Source of the DNA: Agrococcus sp. Marseille-P2731
GTDB taxonomy: Bacteria > Actinomycetota > Actinomycetes > Actinomycetales > Microbacteriaceae
Direction of reading: 5' to 3'
Length of the DNA stretch: 64,000 nucleotides
Assembly (NCBI RefSeq): GCF_900117395.1
Contig: NZ_FPEG01000003.1
Span: 1,054,001-1,118,000, forward strand
This document shows positions 7,233 through 16,407 of the stretch, one piece after another. Made by a program: the position numbers and the translations under genes. Below the pieces are notes generated by a model. That model searched no databases. It was not told the origin of the DNA and saw only the letters and a program-made list of their open reading frames with translations. Positions within the stretch are counted from its first letter, which is position 1, and every line of letters begins with the position of its first letter.

Positions 7233-8582
7233 ATGAACCTGCACACGCTGCTGCAACGCCGCGCCGCAGACGCCGGTCCGATCCGCGTCGGGGTGATCGG
7301 GGCAGGCAAGTTCGCGTCGATGTTCCTCACGCAGGCATCGGTGACTCCCGAATTCCACGTCGTCGGCGTCGCCGACATCAACGTGCCGAAGGCCAAGGAT
7401 GCGCTCGAGCGCACCGGTTGGAGCCCAGAGCGCTTCGCTGCCACCAGCCTCGACGAGGCGGCTCGCACCGGCCTGACTGCGGTCGTCGACGACTCGATGG
7501 CGCTCATCGCCCACCCCGCCGTCGAGGTGATCCTCGAGATCACCGGCAACCCGCTCGTCGGCACCGATCACGCCATCGCGGCGATCGACAACGGCAAGCA
7601 CGTGATCATGGTCAACGTCGAGGCCGACTGCATGGTGGGGCCGCTGCTGCAGCGCCGCGCCGCAGCTGCGGGCGTCGTCTACTCGATGGCCTACGGCGAC
7701 CAGCCGGCGCTCATCTCCGAGCTCGTCGACTGGTGCCGCACGGTCGGCTTCGAGGTCATCGCCGCGGGCAAGGGCACCAAGTACCTGCCGGAGTACCACT
7801 ACTCGACGCCCGACACCGTGTGGGACTTCTACGGGTTCAGCGATGAGCAGCTGGCCTCCGGCGACTTCAACCCCAAGATGTTCAACTCGTTCCTCGACGG
7901 CACGAAGTCGGCGATCGAGATGGCGGCGGTCGCCAACGGCACGGGCCTCACCCCGCAGCTCGACGGCCTCGCGTTCCCGCCGGCCGGCGTCGACGACCTG
8001 CCGCACGTCTTCCGCCCGCGCTCGCTCGGCGGCTCGCTCGACCATGCGGGCACCGTCGAGATCGCGTCGAGCCTCCACCGCGACGGCAGCGAGGTCGACC
8101 GCGACCTGCGCTGGGGCGTCTACGTCACCTTCGAGGCGAAGACCGACTACGCGGTGCAGTGCTTCGCCGAGTACGGCGTCAAGACCGACTCCACCGGCCG
8201 CATCGGCTCGCTCTACCGGCCGTACCACATGATCGGGCTCGAGCTCGGGGTCTCGATCGCGAGCGCCGTCCTTCGCGGCGAGGCGACGGGTGCGCCCACG
8301 GGCTTCCGTGGCGACGTCGTCACGACCGCCAAGCGCGACCTGAGGGCCGGCGAGACGCTCGACGGCGAGGGCGGCTTCACGGTCTACGGCAAGCTGCGGC
8401 CCGCGAGCTTCTCGCTCGAGCACGAGGCGCTGCCGCTCGGCCTCGCCCACAGCGCCAAGCTCGTGCGCGACGTGCCGAAGGACCGCTCCGTCAGCTGGTC
8501 CGACGTCGACGTGGATGCATCGCTGTCGGCCGTGAAGGTCCGTCGCGAGCTCGAGGCGGAGTTCCGCGCCGAGCAGCCGTAA
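7233..8582 (+). CDS. DRL-like NAD(P)-dependent oxidoreductase with SAF domain (copy 1)
   Basis: A 449-residue enzyme. The N-terminal Rossmann fold has GVIGAGKFASMFLTQ, a GKHVIMVNVEAD segment and VVYSMAYGDQPALI. The middle is a homoserine-dehydrogenase-like catalytic region with AAGKGTKYLPEY. The C-terminal ~70 residues form an SAF domain (AKRDLRAGETLDGEGGF). The family includes Brucella DRL, which performs a reductoisomerisation of deoxyxylulose phosphate; most homologues are unassigned and sit in catabolic loci, and old annotations call them FlgA-like because of SAF. Here it leads a cluster with a TRAP transporter and a second copy (11705-13048). It may oxidise or oxido-isomerise an imported branched or sugar-type acid. 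The reaction is an inference. AAAGGAG precedes the ATG. Confidence 0.75.
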   Translation: MNLHTLLQRRAADAGPIRVGVIGAGKFASMFLTQASVTPEFHVVGVADINVPKAKDALERTGWSPERFAATSLDEAARTGLTAVVDDSMALIAHPAVEVILEITGNPLVGTDHAIAAIDNGKHVIMVNVEADCMVGPLLQRRAAAAGVVYSMAYGDQPALISELVDWCRTVGFEVIAAGKGTKYLPEYHYSTPDTVWDFYGFSDEQLASGDFNPKMFNSFLDGTKSAIEMAAVANGTGLTPQLDGLAFPPAGVDDLPHVFRPRSLGGSLDHAGTVEIASSLHRDGSEVDRDLRWGVYVTFEAKTDYAVQCFAEYGVKTDSTGRIGSLYRPYHMIGLELGVSIASAVLRGEATGAPTGFRGDVVTTAKRDLRAGETLDGEGGFTVYGKLRPASFSLEHEALPLGLAHSAKLVRDVPKDRSVSWSDVDVDASLSAVKVRRELEAEFRAEQP

Positions 8583-8592
8583 CGATCTCGTA

Positions 8593-8641
8593 ACTGGTGA
8601 CAGTCCGACTGTTGACAGCGACGCATCCGCCTTGCTTCACT
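8593..8641 (+). promoter_or_regulatory. Two tandem operators and promoter before TRAP transporter 1
   Basis: ACTGGTGACAGT (8593-8604) and ACTGTTGACAGC (8608-8619) are two copies of the cluster-1 dyad, 15 bp apart. TTGACA inside the second copy (8612-8617) may be a -35 box, with TTCACT (8636-8641) as -10 at 18 bp spacing. Confidence 0.6.
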
Positions 8642-8679
8642 CATGACGGCCTAGCCGTCCATTTCGCAAAGGAGCGAAC

Positions 8680-9234
8680 ATGCCAGCACTGCTCGAGCGC
8701 AGCTTGACGCTGCTCGACCGCGTCGTCCAGTGGGCGTGCGTCATCGCACTGGCCGTGATCACGCTCGCCGTGAGCTGGCAGGTGCTCACGCGCTACGTGA
8801 CGCGCGACTCCGCCTCGTGGACGGTCGAGATCGCCTCGCTCGCCTTCGTCTGGCTCTCGATGCTCGCCATCTCGCTCGGCGTCCGCCAGGGCCGCCACAT
8901 GGTGCTGGACATCTGGGAGTACGTGCCAGAGCGCCGCTGGCTGCGGATCACGATCACCACGATCGCCAGTGCGCTCGTGCTCGGCACGCTCGTGGCGCTC
9001 GTGATCTTCGGCATGGAGGCGCTGCCGAGCGCGATGCGCCGCACGATGCCCGGCATCGACCTGCCCTTCGGCCTCATCTCGCTCGCCGTGCCCGTCGGCT
9101 GCACCATCTCGGCGATCTTCGCGATCGAGGCCTGGTGGAAGCTCGTCCGCGAACCGGATCCCGATGTCGACCCGCTGCCCTCGGCAGTGCTGTTCCAGTC
9201 CGAAGACGACACGATGGTGAAGGGAGAGCTCTGA
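8680..9234 (+). CDS. dctQ: TRAP transporter small permease (DctQ type)
   Basis: A 184-residue inner-membrane protein with four hydrophobic helices and the DctQ signature (VSWQVLTRYVTRDSASWTVEIASLAFVW split over helices 1-2, LGVRQGRHMVLD). With the large permease and the binding protein it forms a tripartite ATP-independent, Na+-driven importer of organic anions. AAAGGAG precedes the ATG. Its TGA shares one base with the ATG of dctM, so translation is coupled. Under the paired GntR-type operators at 8593-8619. Confidence 0.9.
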   Translation: MPALLERSLTLLDRVVQWACVIALAVITLAVSWQVLTRYVTRDSASWTVEIASLAFVWLSMLAISLGVRQGRHMVLDIWEYVPERRWLRITITTIASALVLGTLVALVIFGMEALPSAMRRTMPGIDLPFGLISLAVPVGCTISAIFAIEAWWKLVREPDPDVDPLPSAVLFQSEDDTMVKGEL

Positions 9235-10562
9235 TGGGTCCTCTGCTGCTCGGCAACTTCGGCGCGGCGATGCTGCTGCGCGTGCCCATCGGCTTCGCGC
9301 TCGCGATCGCCTCCCTCGTGACGCTCTGGCTCGTCACCGACACCCCGCTCGCGATCGGCGCCCAGCGCATCGTCGCCGGCATCACGCCCTTCGCGCTGCT
9401 CGCGATCCCGCTGTTCATCCTGGCCGGCGGCATCATGAACGCCGGCGGCATCACGAAGCGCCTGCTGAACCTCGCCGACTCCATCGTCGGTGGGATGCGC
9501 GGCGGGCTCGCGCAGACGAACGTCCTGTCGGCGCTGTTCTTCGGCGGCATCTCGGGCTCCGCCGTCGCCGACATCTCGAGCCTCGGCCGCATCCTGATCC
9601 CCGCGATGAAGGCCCGCGACTACAAGGCGGCCTACTCCGCCGCGGTCACTGCCGCAGCGCCCATCGTCGCGCCGATCATGCCGCCCTCGATCACGATGAT
9701 CGTCTACGGCGTGGTCTCGGGCACCTCGATCGGCCAGCTCTTCTTCGCCGGCATCGTGCCCGCCATCCTCTACATCGCCATGGTGATGGTCACGGTGCAC
9801 CTGACGGTGCGCAAGCAGGGCTTCACCGACGAGCTGGTGGCGAACACGGCCAGCCTCGAGCTGATCGGCAAGACGCCGCCGGCCGAGCGCCCGCCGTTCT
9901 GGAAGTCGCTCTGGGGTGCGACACCCGCGCTGCTGCTGCCGCTCCTGATCCTCGGCGGCATCCGCTTCGGCTGGTTCACCGCCACCGAGGCCTCGGCCGT
10001 GGCCGTGGTCTACGCCCTGCTCGTCGGCATCTTCATCTACCGCGAGCTGACGCTCAAGAAGCTCATCGCCTCGCTCGCGGAGTCGTCGATGATGGTCGGC
10101 CTCATCATGCTGGTGCTCGCCGCTGCGCAGCTCTACTCGTGGGCGCTGACCTCCGGCGGCGTGCCGCAGGCGGCGGCAGACGCGATCTTCGCCTTCAGCG
10201 ACAACCTGGTGGTCCTGCTGATCCTCGTGAACGTGCTGCTGCTGATCGCCGGCATGTTCATCGAGGCGAACGCGGCGCTCATCATCATCACGCCCATCCT
10301 CTACCCCGTGCTCACCGAGCTCGGCGTCGACCCCGTCCACCTCGGCATCATCATCGTCGTCAACCTGGGCATCGGCCTCATCACGCCCCCGGTCGGCATC
10401 GCGCTGATGCTCTCCTCCGAGATCGCGAAGGTGAAGTTCGTCTCCGCGATCCGCGCCTCGTGGCCGTTCCTGCTGTGCGGCCTCATCTACATGATCCTCA
10501 TCACCTACATCCCGCAGATCTCGCTGTGGCTGCCGTCGCTGCTGTCGGTCAGCGCCGAGTGA
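9234..10562 (+). CDS. dctM: TRAP transporter large permease (DctM type)
   Basis: A 442-residue polytopic protein with about 12 hydrophobic segments and DctM hallmarks: ALLAIPLFILAGGIMN, GGISGSAVADISSLG, VAPIMPPSITMIVYG, the GGIRFGWFTATEASAVAVVY segment, and NLGIGLITPPVGI near the C-terminus. It forms the elevator-type transport core of the TRAP system. The start at 9234 overlaps the dctQ stop (TGATG). The binding-protein gene follows after 32 bp. Confidence 0.93.
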   Translation: MGPLLLGNFGAAMLLRVPIGFALAIASLVTLWLVTDTPLAIGAQRIVAGITPFALLAIPLFILAGGIMNAGGITKRLLNLADSIVGGMRGGLAQTNVLSALFFGGISGSAVADISSLGRILIPAMKARDYKAAYSAAVTAAAPIVAPIMPPSITMIVYGVVSGTSIGQLFFAGIVPAILYIAMVMVTVHLTVRKQGFTDELVANTASLELIGKTPPAERPPFWKSLWGATPALLLPLLILGGIRFGWFTATEASAVAVVYALLVGIFIYRELTLKKLIASLAESSMMVGLIMLVLAAAQLYSWALTSGGVPQAAADAIFAFSDNLVVLLILVNVLLLIAGMFIEANAALIIITPILYPVLTELGVDPVHLGIIIVVNLGIGLITPPVGIALMLSSEIAKVKFVSAIRASWPFLLCGLIYMILITYIPQISLWLPSLLSVSAE

Positions 10563-10594
10563 TGCACCTGCAAGCCCCTAGGAAGGAACACGCC

Positions 10595-11611
10595 ATGCGC
10601 AACTCCATCAAGACCCTCGCGGGTGTGGGCATCGTCGCCCTCGCCCTCACCGGTTGCTCGGCCTCCGGCGGCGACCCCGCTGCCAGCGGCGGAGCCGGGA
10701 CCGGAGACGAGACCTACAACCTCGTCCTCGGCCACGCCGGCTCCACGACCGATCCCCGCCAGTGGGCGGCCGAGCAGTTCGCCGAGCGGATCGAGGAGGC
10801 CACCGACGGCCGCGTCACCGTCGAGGTGCACTCCGACTCCACCCTCGGCACCTGGGAGGAGATGATCGACGGCCTCCAGATCGGCAGCACGCACATCGTC
10901 ATCGAGTCGCTGCTCTCGCTCGAGGCCTACACCGACCTCGCCTCCGTCGAGACCGCACCGTTCCTCTACGACGACAACGAGCAGTTCTTCGAGGTCTGGG
11001 AGGGCGAGCTCGGTGCAGAGATCCAGACCGCCGTCACCGAGGCCTCGGGCTACGCGACGCTCGGCAACATGTTCCGCGGCTCGCGCGAGCTCACCACCAA
11101 GGAGCCTGTGACGTCGCTCGAGGACCTCCAGGGCCTCACCATCCGCACGCCCAGCGCGCAGACGATGATGGACAGCTGGAACGCGCTCGGTGCCCGCGCC
11201 GAGGCGCTGCCCTTCAACGAGGTCTACTCGGCCCTCGAGTCGGGCGTGCTCGACGGGCAGGAGAACCCGCTCGACGCCATCCTGTTCAACTCGATCCACG
11301 AGGTCGCGCCGCACATCGGGATGACCGACCACATGTTCGCCAACTACCACTTCCTGATGTGGGACGAGGCGCTGCAGGCGTACCCCGAGGACATCCGCAC
11401 GGCCATCCAGGACGTGGCTGCCGGGGTGGGCCAGGAGTACACCGAGAACACGGTCACGAACCTCGAGGACTACCGCACGCAGCTCGAGGAGGGCGGCGCG
11501 GAGTTCCACGAGATCGAGGACCGCGATGCCTGGATCGAGGCGACGCAGCCCGTCGTCGACGGACTGCCCGACCAGGTGCAGACCTGGGTGGAGCAGATCC
11601 GCAGCATGTGA
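10595..11611 (+). CDS. dctP: TRAP transporter solute-binding lipoprotein (DctP type), cluster 1
   Basis: A 338-residue periplasm-facing binding protein tethered by lipobox ALTGC (Cys ~21). DctP fold markers: GHAGSTTDPRQWAAEQFAE, WEEMIDGLQIGSTHIVIES, the ligand-carboxylate Arg in GLTIRTPSAQ, and GVLDGQENPLDAI. The ligand is an organic or sugar acid, not otherwise readable. Its sequence closely tracks the second DctP at 51889-52908, e.g. FFEVWEGEL versus FFEVWDGEM, so the two are paralogues. AGGAAGG ribosome site. A strong stem-loop follows the stop. Confidence 0.92.
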   Translation: MRNSIKTLAGVGIVALALTGCSASGGDPAASGGAGTGDETYNLVLGHAGSTTDPRQWAAEQFAERIEEATDGRVTVEVHSDSTLGTWEEMIDGLQIGSTHIVIESLLSLEAYTDLASVETAPFLYDDNEQFFEVWEGELGAEIQTAVTEASGYATLGNMFRGSRELTTKEPVTSLEDLQGLTIRTPSAQTMMDSWNALGARAEALPFNEVYSALESGVLDGQENPLDAILFNSIHEVAPHIGMTDHMFANYHFLMWDEALQAYPEDIRTAIQDVAAGVGQEYTENTVTNLEDYRTQLEEGGAEFHEIEDRDAWIEATQPVVDGLPDQVQTWVEQIRSM

Positions 11612-11616
11612 CGCGA

Positions 11617-11643
11617 CGGCGGGGGCCCCTCGGGCCCCCGCCG
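11617..11643 (+). terminator. Intercistronic GC stem-loop after dctP
   Basis: CGGCGGGGGCCC, loop CTC, and the exact complement: a 12-bp perfect stem six bases after the dctP stop. Since the next gene is on the same strand 62 bp later, it may act as a partial terminator or protect the 3' end of the binding-protein message. Confidence 0.6.
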
Positions 11644-11704
11644 CCCGCTCCATCCGCACACCCCGACCCTGACGCGCATCCGACACCCACAGGAGAGACA
11701 CACC

Positions 11705-13048
11705 ATGAATCTGCACGAGCTGCTCAAGGAGCGCGAGGCACAGGGCCAGCCGATCAACGTCGGCCTCATCGGCTCCGGCCGCTTCGGCACCATGTACCTG
11801 TCGCAGGCCCGCAACATCCCCGGCGTGCGCGTGCGCGCGATCGCCGACATCAACACGGCGCGCGCGCGCGAGTCGCTCGCCCGCGTCGACTGGCCCGCTG
11901 AGGACATCGTCGACTCGGTCGACGAGCTCAGCGAGGGCAAGACCGCCGTCATCGCCGACGCGATGGACCTCTTCCGCGCTGACATCGACGTGATCGTCGA
12001 GGCGACCGGCAACCCGATCGTCGGCATCAAGCACGCGCTCGCCGCGATCGACTCCGGCAAGCACGTCATGATGGTGACGGTCGAGGCGGATGCGCTGGCC
12101 GGCCCCGCGCTCGCGAAGCGCGCCGCCGACGCGGGCGTCGTCTACTCGATGGCCTTCGGCGACCAGCCGGCCCTCATCTGGGAGCTCGTCGACTGGGCCC
12201 GCACCTCCGGCTTCGACGTCGTCTGCGCCGGCAAGGGCGCGAAGTACCTGCCCGGCTACAACCAGATGAACCCCGACAACGTGTGGGAGCACTGGGAGTT
12301 CTCGGAGGAGCTCAAGCAGTCCGGCCAGCTGAACCCCTACATGCACACCTCCTTCCGCGACGGCACGAAGGCCGCGATCGAGATGGCGGCGGTCGCCAAC
12401 GCGGCAGCGCTCGTGCCGAGCGACGCCGGCCTCAGCTTCACGCCCGGCAACCTCGAGGAGATCGCGACGGTCTGCCGCCCCGAGTCGGTCGGCGGCGTGC
12501 TCTCGCACGAGGGCACGGTCGACGTGATGTCGAGCTACACCCGCGAGGGCGACTGGATCCCCCACAACACGCAGGAGGGCGTCTTCGTCGTCGTGAAGGC
12601 CACGAACGCCTACGTCGCCGAGTGCTTCCAGGAGTACCCCTGGCACCCCGACCCCAGCGGCCAGTACGCCGCGCTCTACCGCCCGTACCACTACGTCGGC
12701 CTCGAGCTGAACGTCTCGATCGCCAACGCCGTGCTGCGCGGCGTCGCGACCGGCACGGCCGTCGGGTTCACGGCGGATGTGGTGGCCACGGCCAAGAAGG
12801 ATCTGGCCGCGGGCGACACGCTCGACGGCGAGGGCGGCTTCGCGGTCTTCGGCAAGCTCGTCTCGGCCCGCACGTCGGTCGCCGAGGGCTACCTGCCGGT
12901 CGCGCTCGCGCACCACGTGCCGCTCAAGCGCGACATCAAGCAGGGCGAGAGCGTGCGCTGGGCAGATGTCGAGGTCGACGACTCGCTCGACCAGGCGATC
13001 CAGCTGCGTCGCGAGACCGAGGCCCTCGCGGCGGCCGCGGCCGCATGA
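11705..13048 (+). CDS. DRL-like NAD(P)-dependent oxidoreductase with SAF domain (copy 2)
   Basis: A 447-residue paralogue of the protein at 7233-8582, with the same layout: Rossmann GLIGSGRFGTMYLSQ, GKHVMMVTVEAD, YSMAFGDQPALIWELVDW, CAGKGAKYLPGY, and a C-terminal SAF domain (AKKDLAAGDTLDGEGGF). The retention of two diverged copies around one transporter suggests two successive or two stereospecific steps in the same pathway. AGGAGAG precedes the ATG. Its TGA overlaps the start of the next dehydrogenase (ATGA), so the two are coupled. The substrate is unknown. Confidence 0.75.
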   Translation: MNLHELLKEREAQGQPINVGLIGSGRFGTMYLSQARNIPGVRVRAIADINTARARESLARVDWPAEDIVDSVDELSEGKTAVIADAMDLFRADIDVIVEATGNPIVGIKHALAAIDSGKHVMMVTVEADALAGPALAKRAADAGVVYSMAFGDQPALIWELVDWARTSGFDVVCAGKGAKYLPGYNQMNPDNVWEHWEFSEELKQSGQLNPYMHTSFRDGTKAAIEMAAVANAAALVPSDAGLSFTPGNLEEIATVCRPESVGGVLSHEGTVDVMSSYTREGDWIPHNTQEGVFVVVKATNAYVAECFQEYPWHPDPSGQYAALYRPYHYVGLELNVSIANAVLRGVATGTAVGFTADVVATAKKDLAAGDTLDGEGGFAVFGKLVSARTSVAEGYLPVALAHHVPLKRDIKQGESVRWADVEVDDSLDQAIQLRRETEALAAAAAA

Positions 13049-13923
13049 CCCGCTCGCTCAGCCTCATCGGGCTGGGGGCGATGGGCCTGCCGATGGCTCG
13101 CCTGCTCGCTGCTCGCGGCGCGCTCACGGTGCACAACCGGAGCGCGGCGCGCGCGCACGCCCTCGCCGCCGAGGCGCCGTCGGTCGTGGTCGCTGAGGCA
13201 CCCGCCGACGCCGCGGCAGAGGTGGTGCTGACCGTGCTGCCCGATCTGCCGGAGGTGCGCGTGCTCCTCGACGGACCGGACGGGCTCCTCGCGGGCTGGC
13301 GTCGCGCATCCGTCGAGCGGCCCATGCTCGTCGTCATGGGCACCGTCTCGGCCGTGGCCCTGCGCGAGCTCGCCGCAGAGCTCGCCGCCCACGGGGTCGA
13401 AGTGGTGGACGCTCCGATGTCCGGCGGCGTGCTGGGCGCCGCCGAGGGGCGGCTCAGCATCTTCGTCGGCGGCACGGGCGCGCAGGTCGCCGAGCTCGCT
13501 GAGGTGCTGGAGCCCTGCGCGCGGCTCGTCTCGCACATGGGGCCGACCGGCGCCGGAGCGACCACCAAGCTCTGCAACCAGCTGGTCGTGGCCGAGACGA
13601 TCACGGCGCTGTCGGAGGCCTTCGCCCTCGCGCGAGCCAGCGGCATCGACCCGGCCGTGCTCGCCGACGCGCTGGGCTCCGGACTCGCCGGCAGCGAGGC
13701 GCTGCGGCAGAAGCGCCACCACTGGATCGCCGAGGACTTCGCGCCCGGCGGCACCATCGACTACCAGGTGAAGGACCTGCGCTACGCGCAGCAGGCGGCG
13801 GATGCGGCGGGGATCCGCCTGCGGGCGGCCGAGACGGCGCTCGCGCTGTTCACGGACGCGTCGGCGGCCGGCGACGGCGGGCTCGACCACTCGGGCGTCT
13901 ACCGCCAGGTGCTGCGGGACTGA
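13045..13923 (+). CDS. NAD(P)-dependent beta-hydroxyacid dehydrogenase (3-hydroxyisobutyrate dehydrogenase family)
   Basis: A 292-residue member of the beta-hydroxyacid dehydrogenase family: GLGAMGLPMARLLAARG dinucleotide loop, substrate-binding DAPMSGGVLGA (about 120-130), and the catalytic Lys in ATTKLCNQL. The family includes 3-hydroxyisobutyrate, tartronate-semialdehyde, L-threonate and D-erythronate dehydrogenases. Beside a TRAP importer and DRL-like enzymes, a sugar-acid 2- or 3-dehydrogenase role is plausible. It is the last gene of the rightward cluster-1 unit and converges on the GntR gene 18 bp away. Confidence 0.85.
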   Translation: MTRSLSLIGLGAMGLPMARLLAARGALTVHNRSAARAHALAAEAPSVVVAEAPADAAAEVVLTVLPDLPEVRVLLDGPDGLLAGWRRASVERPMLVVMGTVSAVALRELAAELAAHGVEVVDAPMSGGVLGAAEGRLSIFVGGTGAQVAELAEVLEPCARLVSHMGPTGAGATTKLCNQLVVAETITALSEAFALARASGIDPAVLADALGSGLAGSEALRQKRHHWIAEDFAPGGTIDYQVKDLRYAQQAADAAGIRLRAAETALALFTDASAAGDGGLDHSGVYRQVLRD

Positions 13924-13941
13924 GTCGGCGCGTGCGGAGCG

Positions 13942-14625
13942 TCAGGCTGCGGCGTCGAGCCGCGCCATGATCGTCTCTCGCGCGCTGTCGTTGTGCTCGC
14001 GCAGCACCTCCCGCACCGCGCCCGCGTCGCCCGAGGAGATCGCGTCGACGATCGGCTCGTGACGACGGGCCGCCATGTTGGCGATCGCGGTGTCGCGCCC
14101 CGCGGCGGTGATGACCGCGCGGGCGAGCCCACTGACGCGGCGCCACGACTCGACGAGCGTCTGGTTGCCGCTCGCGATGCAGATCTGCTCGTGGAAGGCG
14201 AGGTCTGCGGCCACCTGGTCGGCGATCGGGCCCTCCTCGCTCTTCGCGAGCCGGTCGAGCGCCACGCGCAGCTCGCCGACGATCACGTCGAGGTCGTCGC
14301 GCACGCAGACCGCCTCGGCCGCGAGCGACTCGAGGGCGAAGCGCACCTCGAAGATGTCGCGAACCTCGGCGGGGGTGACGACGCGCACCGAGAGGCGGCC
14401 CCGCGAGTCCTTCGAGAGCAGCCCCTCCTCCTCGAGGTGGCGCAGCGCCTCGCGCAGCGTGCCGCGCGAGACGCCGAGCGATGCGCTCAGCTCGGTCTCG
14501 GCGAGGTGCGTGCCCTGCGGCAGCTCGCCGGTCGTCACCGCCTCCCGCAGGCGGTCGAGGATCAGCTCGCGCCTCGTGACGCGCTCGATCGCGCCGAGCG
14601 TGCTGAACTGTGCATCGAGGGCCAT
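13942..14625 (-). CDS. GntR family transcriptional regulator, FCD domain (cluster 1)
   Basis: A 227-residue FadR-subfamily repressor. The N-terminal winged helix has TRRELILDRLREAV and ELSASLGVSRGTLREALRHLEEEGLL. The C-terminal all-helical FCD effector domain includes DLAFHEQICIASGNQTL (metal/ligand His) and RRHEPIVDAISSGDA. Such proteins usually repress catabolic genes and release DNA on binding a small carboxylate. It is the last gene of the leftward unit led by the isomerase and is the obvious candidate to bind the ACTGTTGACAGT-like sites at 7181, 8593/8608, 16423 and 17816. No such site directly precedes its own ATG. Confidence 0.88.
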   Translation of the reverse strand: MALDAQFSTLGAIERVTRRELILDRLREAVTTGELPQGTHLAETELSASLGVSRGTLREALRHLEEEGLLSKDSRGRLSVRVVTPAEVRDIFEVRFALESLAAEAVCVRDDLDVIVGELRVALDRLAKSEEGPIADQVAADLAFHEQICIASGNQTLVESWRRVSGLARAVITAAGRDTAIANMAARRHEPIVDAISSGDAGAVREVLREHNDSARETIMARLDAAA

Positions 14626-14675
14626 GCGGTCACCGTACCTGAATCGTCGATCGGGGGATCTGCGCCGAGCAGGGC

Positions 14676-15467
14676 TCAGTGCAGGTGGCTCGCGCCATTG
14701 ATGTCGATGTTCGTGCCCTGCAGGTAGGCCGCGTCCTGGCTGGAGAGGAACGTGAAGACCGCGGCGATCTCGTCGGTCGACGCGACGCGGCCGATGGGGA
14801 TGTCGGCGGCGAGCTTCGCCTCCGACTCAGCGGTCGCGCCGACGCGGATGTTCGTGTCGACAGCGCCGGGCGTCACCGAGTTGATCGTGACGCCGGAGTC
14901 GGCGATCTCGCGTGCGAGCGCCTTCGTGAAGCCGAGCACCGCCGCCTTGGCGGCCGAGTAGGGCACCTTGCCGAAGACGCCGCCGCCGCGCTGCGCGGAG
15001 ACCGAGGACATGTTGACGATGCGGCCCCAGCCGGCCTCGAGCATGCCGGGCAGGAAGGCCTTCGTGACCAGGTAGGTGCCGGTGGCGTTGACCGCCATGA
15101 CCGTGTTCCAGAGGTCGAGCGTCGTCTCGAGGAAGGGCACGGGCGAGGTGATGCCCGCGACATTGGCCAGGGCGCCCACGACGGGCAGGCGTCCCGCGTC
15201 GACCTCGGCCTGCACGGCGGCGTGCGCGGCGGCGACTGCAGCCTCGTCGGCCACGTCGATGGCGGTGCCGAAGGCGGGCACGCCGTTGCGCTCGCCGATC
15301 TCGCGCGCGACCTGCGCCGAGCGCTCGGCGTCGAGGTCGAGGACGACGATGGCCCAGCCCTCGCGCGCGTAGCGGTCGGCGACGGCCATGCCGATGCCGC
15401 GCTCGCTCGTGGCGCCGGTGACGATCGCGGTGCGCTGGGGGGCGGATGCGGTGGTGGTCTCGGTCAT
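14676..15467 (-). CDS. Short-chain dehydrogenase/reductase (SDR)
   Basis: A 263-residue classical SDR: TGATSERGIGMAVA cofactor loop, NVAGI in place of the usual NNAG, catalytic Ser in NMSSVSAQRGG, and YSAAK. It oxidises or reduces a hydroxyl/ketone, probably of the pathway intermediate served by TRAP transporter 1. It lies 17 bp after the isomerase gene, on the same strand and with the GntR gene downstream, in a unit driven from the operator-containing promoter near 16420. Confidence 0.88.
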   Translation of the reverse strand: MTETTTASAPQRTAIVTGATSERGIGMAVADRYAREGWAIVVLDLDAERSAQVAREIGERNGVPAFGTAIDVADEAAVAAAHAAVQAEVDAGRLPVVGALANVAGITSPVPFLETTLDLWNTVMAVNATGTYLVTKAFLPGMLEAGWGRIVNMSSVSAQRGGGVFGKVPYSAAKAAVLGFTKALAREIADSGVTINSVTPGAVDTNIRVGATAESEAKLAADIPIGRVASTDEIAAVFTFLSSQDAAYLQGTNIDINGASHLH

Positions 15468-15484
15468 GGGTGCTCCTTGGGTGC

Positions 15485-16363
15485 TCAGAGGGTGGCGGAT
15501 GCGGCCATCGCATCGCGCAGGCGAGTGATGGATCGGTCGGCGATGCCGGCGAGCTCCTCGCGCCGATCGCCCTCGACGGCGCTCGTGGCGTCGTCGACGT
15601 AGGCGCGCGAGGGCTGCTCGAGGATGCAGGCGCCCGAGAAGCCGATCTCATCCAGCGCGCGGAAGGCGGCCGGGAAGTCGACGTCGCCCTCGCCGATGCG
15701 GCGGCTGAAGTCGCCAGGGACGGCGTCGCGCAGGTGCACGTGGGCGATGCGACCCTGCCAGTGGGCGATCGTGCTGGGCAGGTCGTCGCCTGCGGCGGTC
15801 ACGTGGGCGACGTCGAGCACGATGCCGACGCGAGCGCCGGCGGCGTCGAGGCGTGCGTGCAGCGCGTCGGCGCGCTCGCGGCCCCAGCTGAAGCGCAGGT
15901 AGTGCAGCGACTCGATCCACAGCTCGACGCCGTGGCCGTGCGCGGCGTCGGCGGCGGTGGCCAGTGCGTAGGCCACGCGGTCGAGATCGGCGGCCTCACC
16001 CTCGATGGGCTCGTGCCCGAGCGCACCGCAGGGCAGCACGAGCGCGCGGGCACCGATCGCTGCCGTCAGCCGCAGCAGCCGGTCGAGGTGCTGCGCGCGC
16101 GCGGCCTCGTCGGCGCCCGGATCGTTGAGGTCGCCGATGTCGCTGTTCACGCTGCGGACCGTCAGGCCGGAGGCCGCGAGGTCGGCGACGACGCGGTCGA
16201 TCGCCGCGTCGTCCAGGTCGAAGGGCACGTGGTCGCAGACGCCGGGCAGCGCGCCGAGGTCGATCTCGGTGACGCCGAGCGCCGCGATGTCGGTGAGCGC
16301 GTCAGCGAGCGGCAGGTGCTGGAACGTGATCGTCGAGCATCCGAGCCGTGTGGGCAGCGACAT
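15485..16363 (-). CDS. Sugar phosphate isomerase/epimerase-like TIM-barrel protein
   Basis: A 292-residue xylose-isomerase-like (AP endonuclease 2 superfamily) TIM barrel: start LGCSTITFQHLPL, EIDLGALPG, then metal-site segments LWIESLHYLRFSW, GIVLDVAHVTAAG (Asp), IAHVHLRD and GACILEQP (Glu). The family covers hydroxypyruvate and 2-oxo-tetronate isomerases (OtnI), tagatose epimerases and inosose dehydratases. In a sugar-acid cluster an isomerase acting on the oxo-acid made by the dehydrogenases is the natural role, but the substrate is unproven. First gene of its unit; operator and promoter are 45-78 bp upstream. Confidence 0.82.
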   Translation of the reverse strand: MSLPTRLGCSTITFQHLPLADALTDIAALGVTEIDLGALPGVCDHVPFDLDDAAIDRVVADLAASGLTVRSVNSDIGDLNDPGADEAARAQHLDRLLRLTAAIGARALVLPCGALGHEPIEGEAADLDRVAYALATAADAAHGHGVELWIESLHYLRFSWGRERADALHARLDAAGARVGIVLDVAHVTAAGDDLPSTIAHWQGRIAHVHLRDAVPGDFSRRIGEGDVDFPAAFRALDEIGFSGACILEQPSRAYVDDATSAVEGDRREELAGIADRSITRLRDAMAASATL

Positions 16364-16407
16364 CGTCGTCTCCTCCCGCGCCGTCGGCCATCGTCGGCGT
16401 CACTCGC

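Noticed and set aside
7233..8582. Naming the DRL-like proteins FlgA (flagellar)
   Set aside because: Only the C-terminal SAF domain is shared with FlgA; the rest is a Rossmann oxidoreductase and no flagellar gene is near.
10505..12916. Long leftward open frame opposite TRAP dctP and the second DRL-like gene
   Set aside because: Antisense shadow of high-GC codons; no ribosome site, no domain, and it overlaps two well-supported genes.
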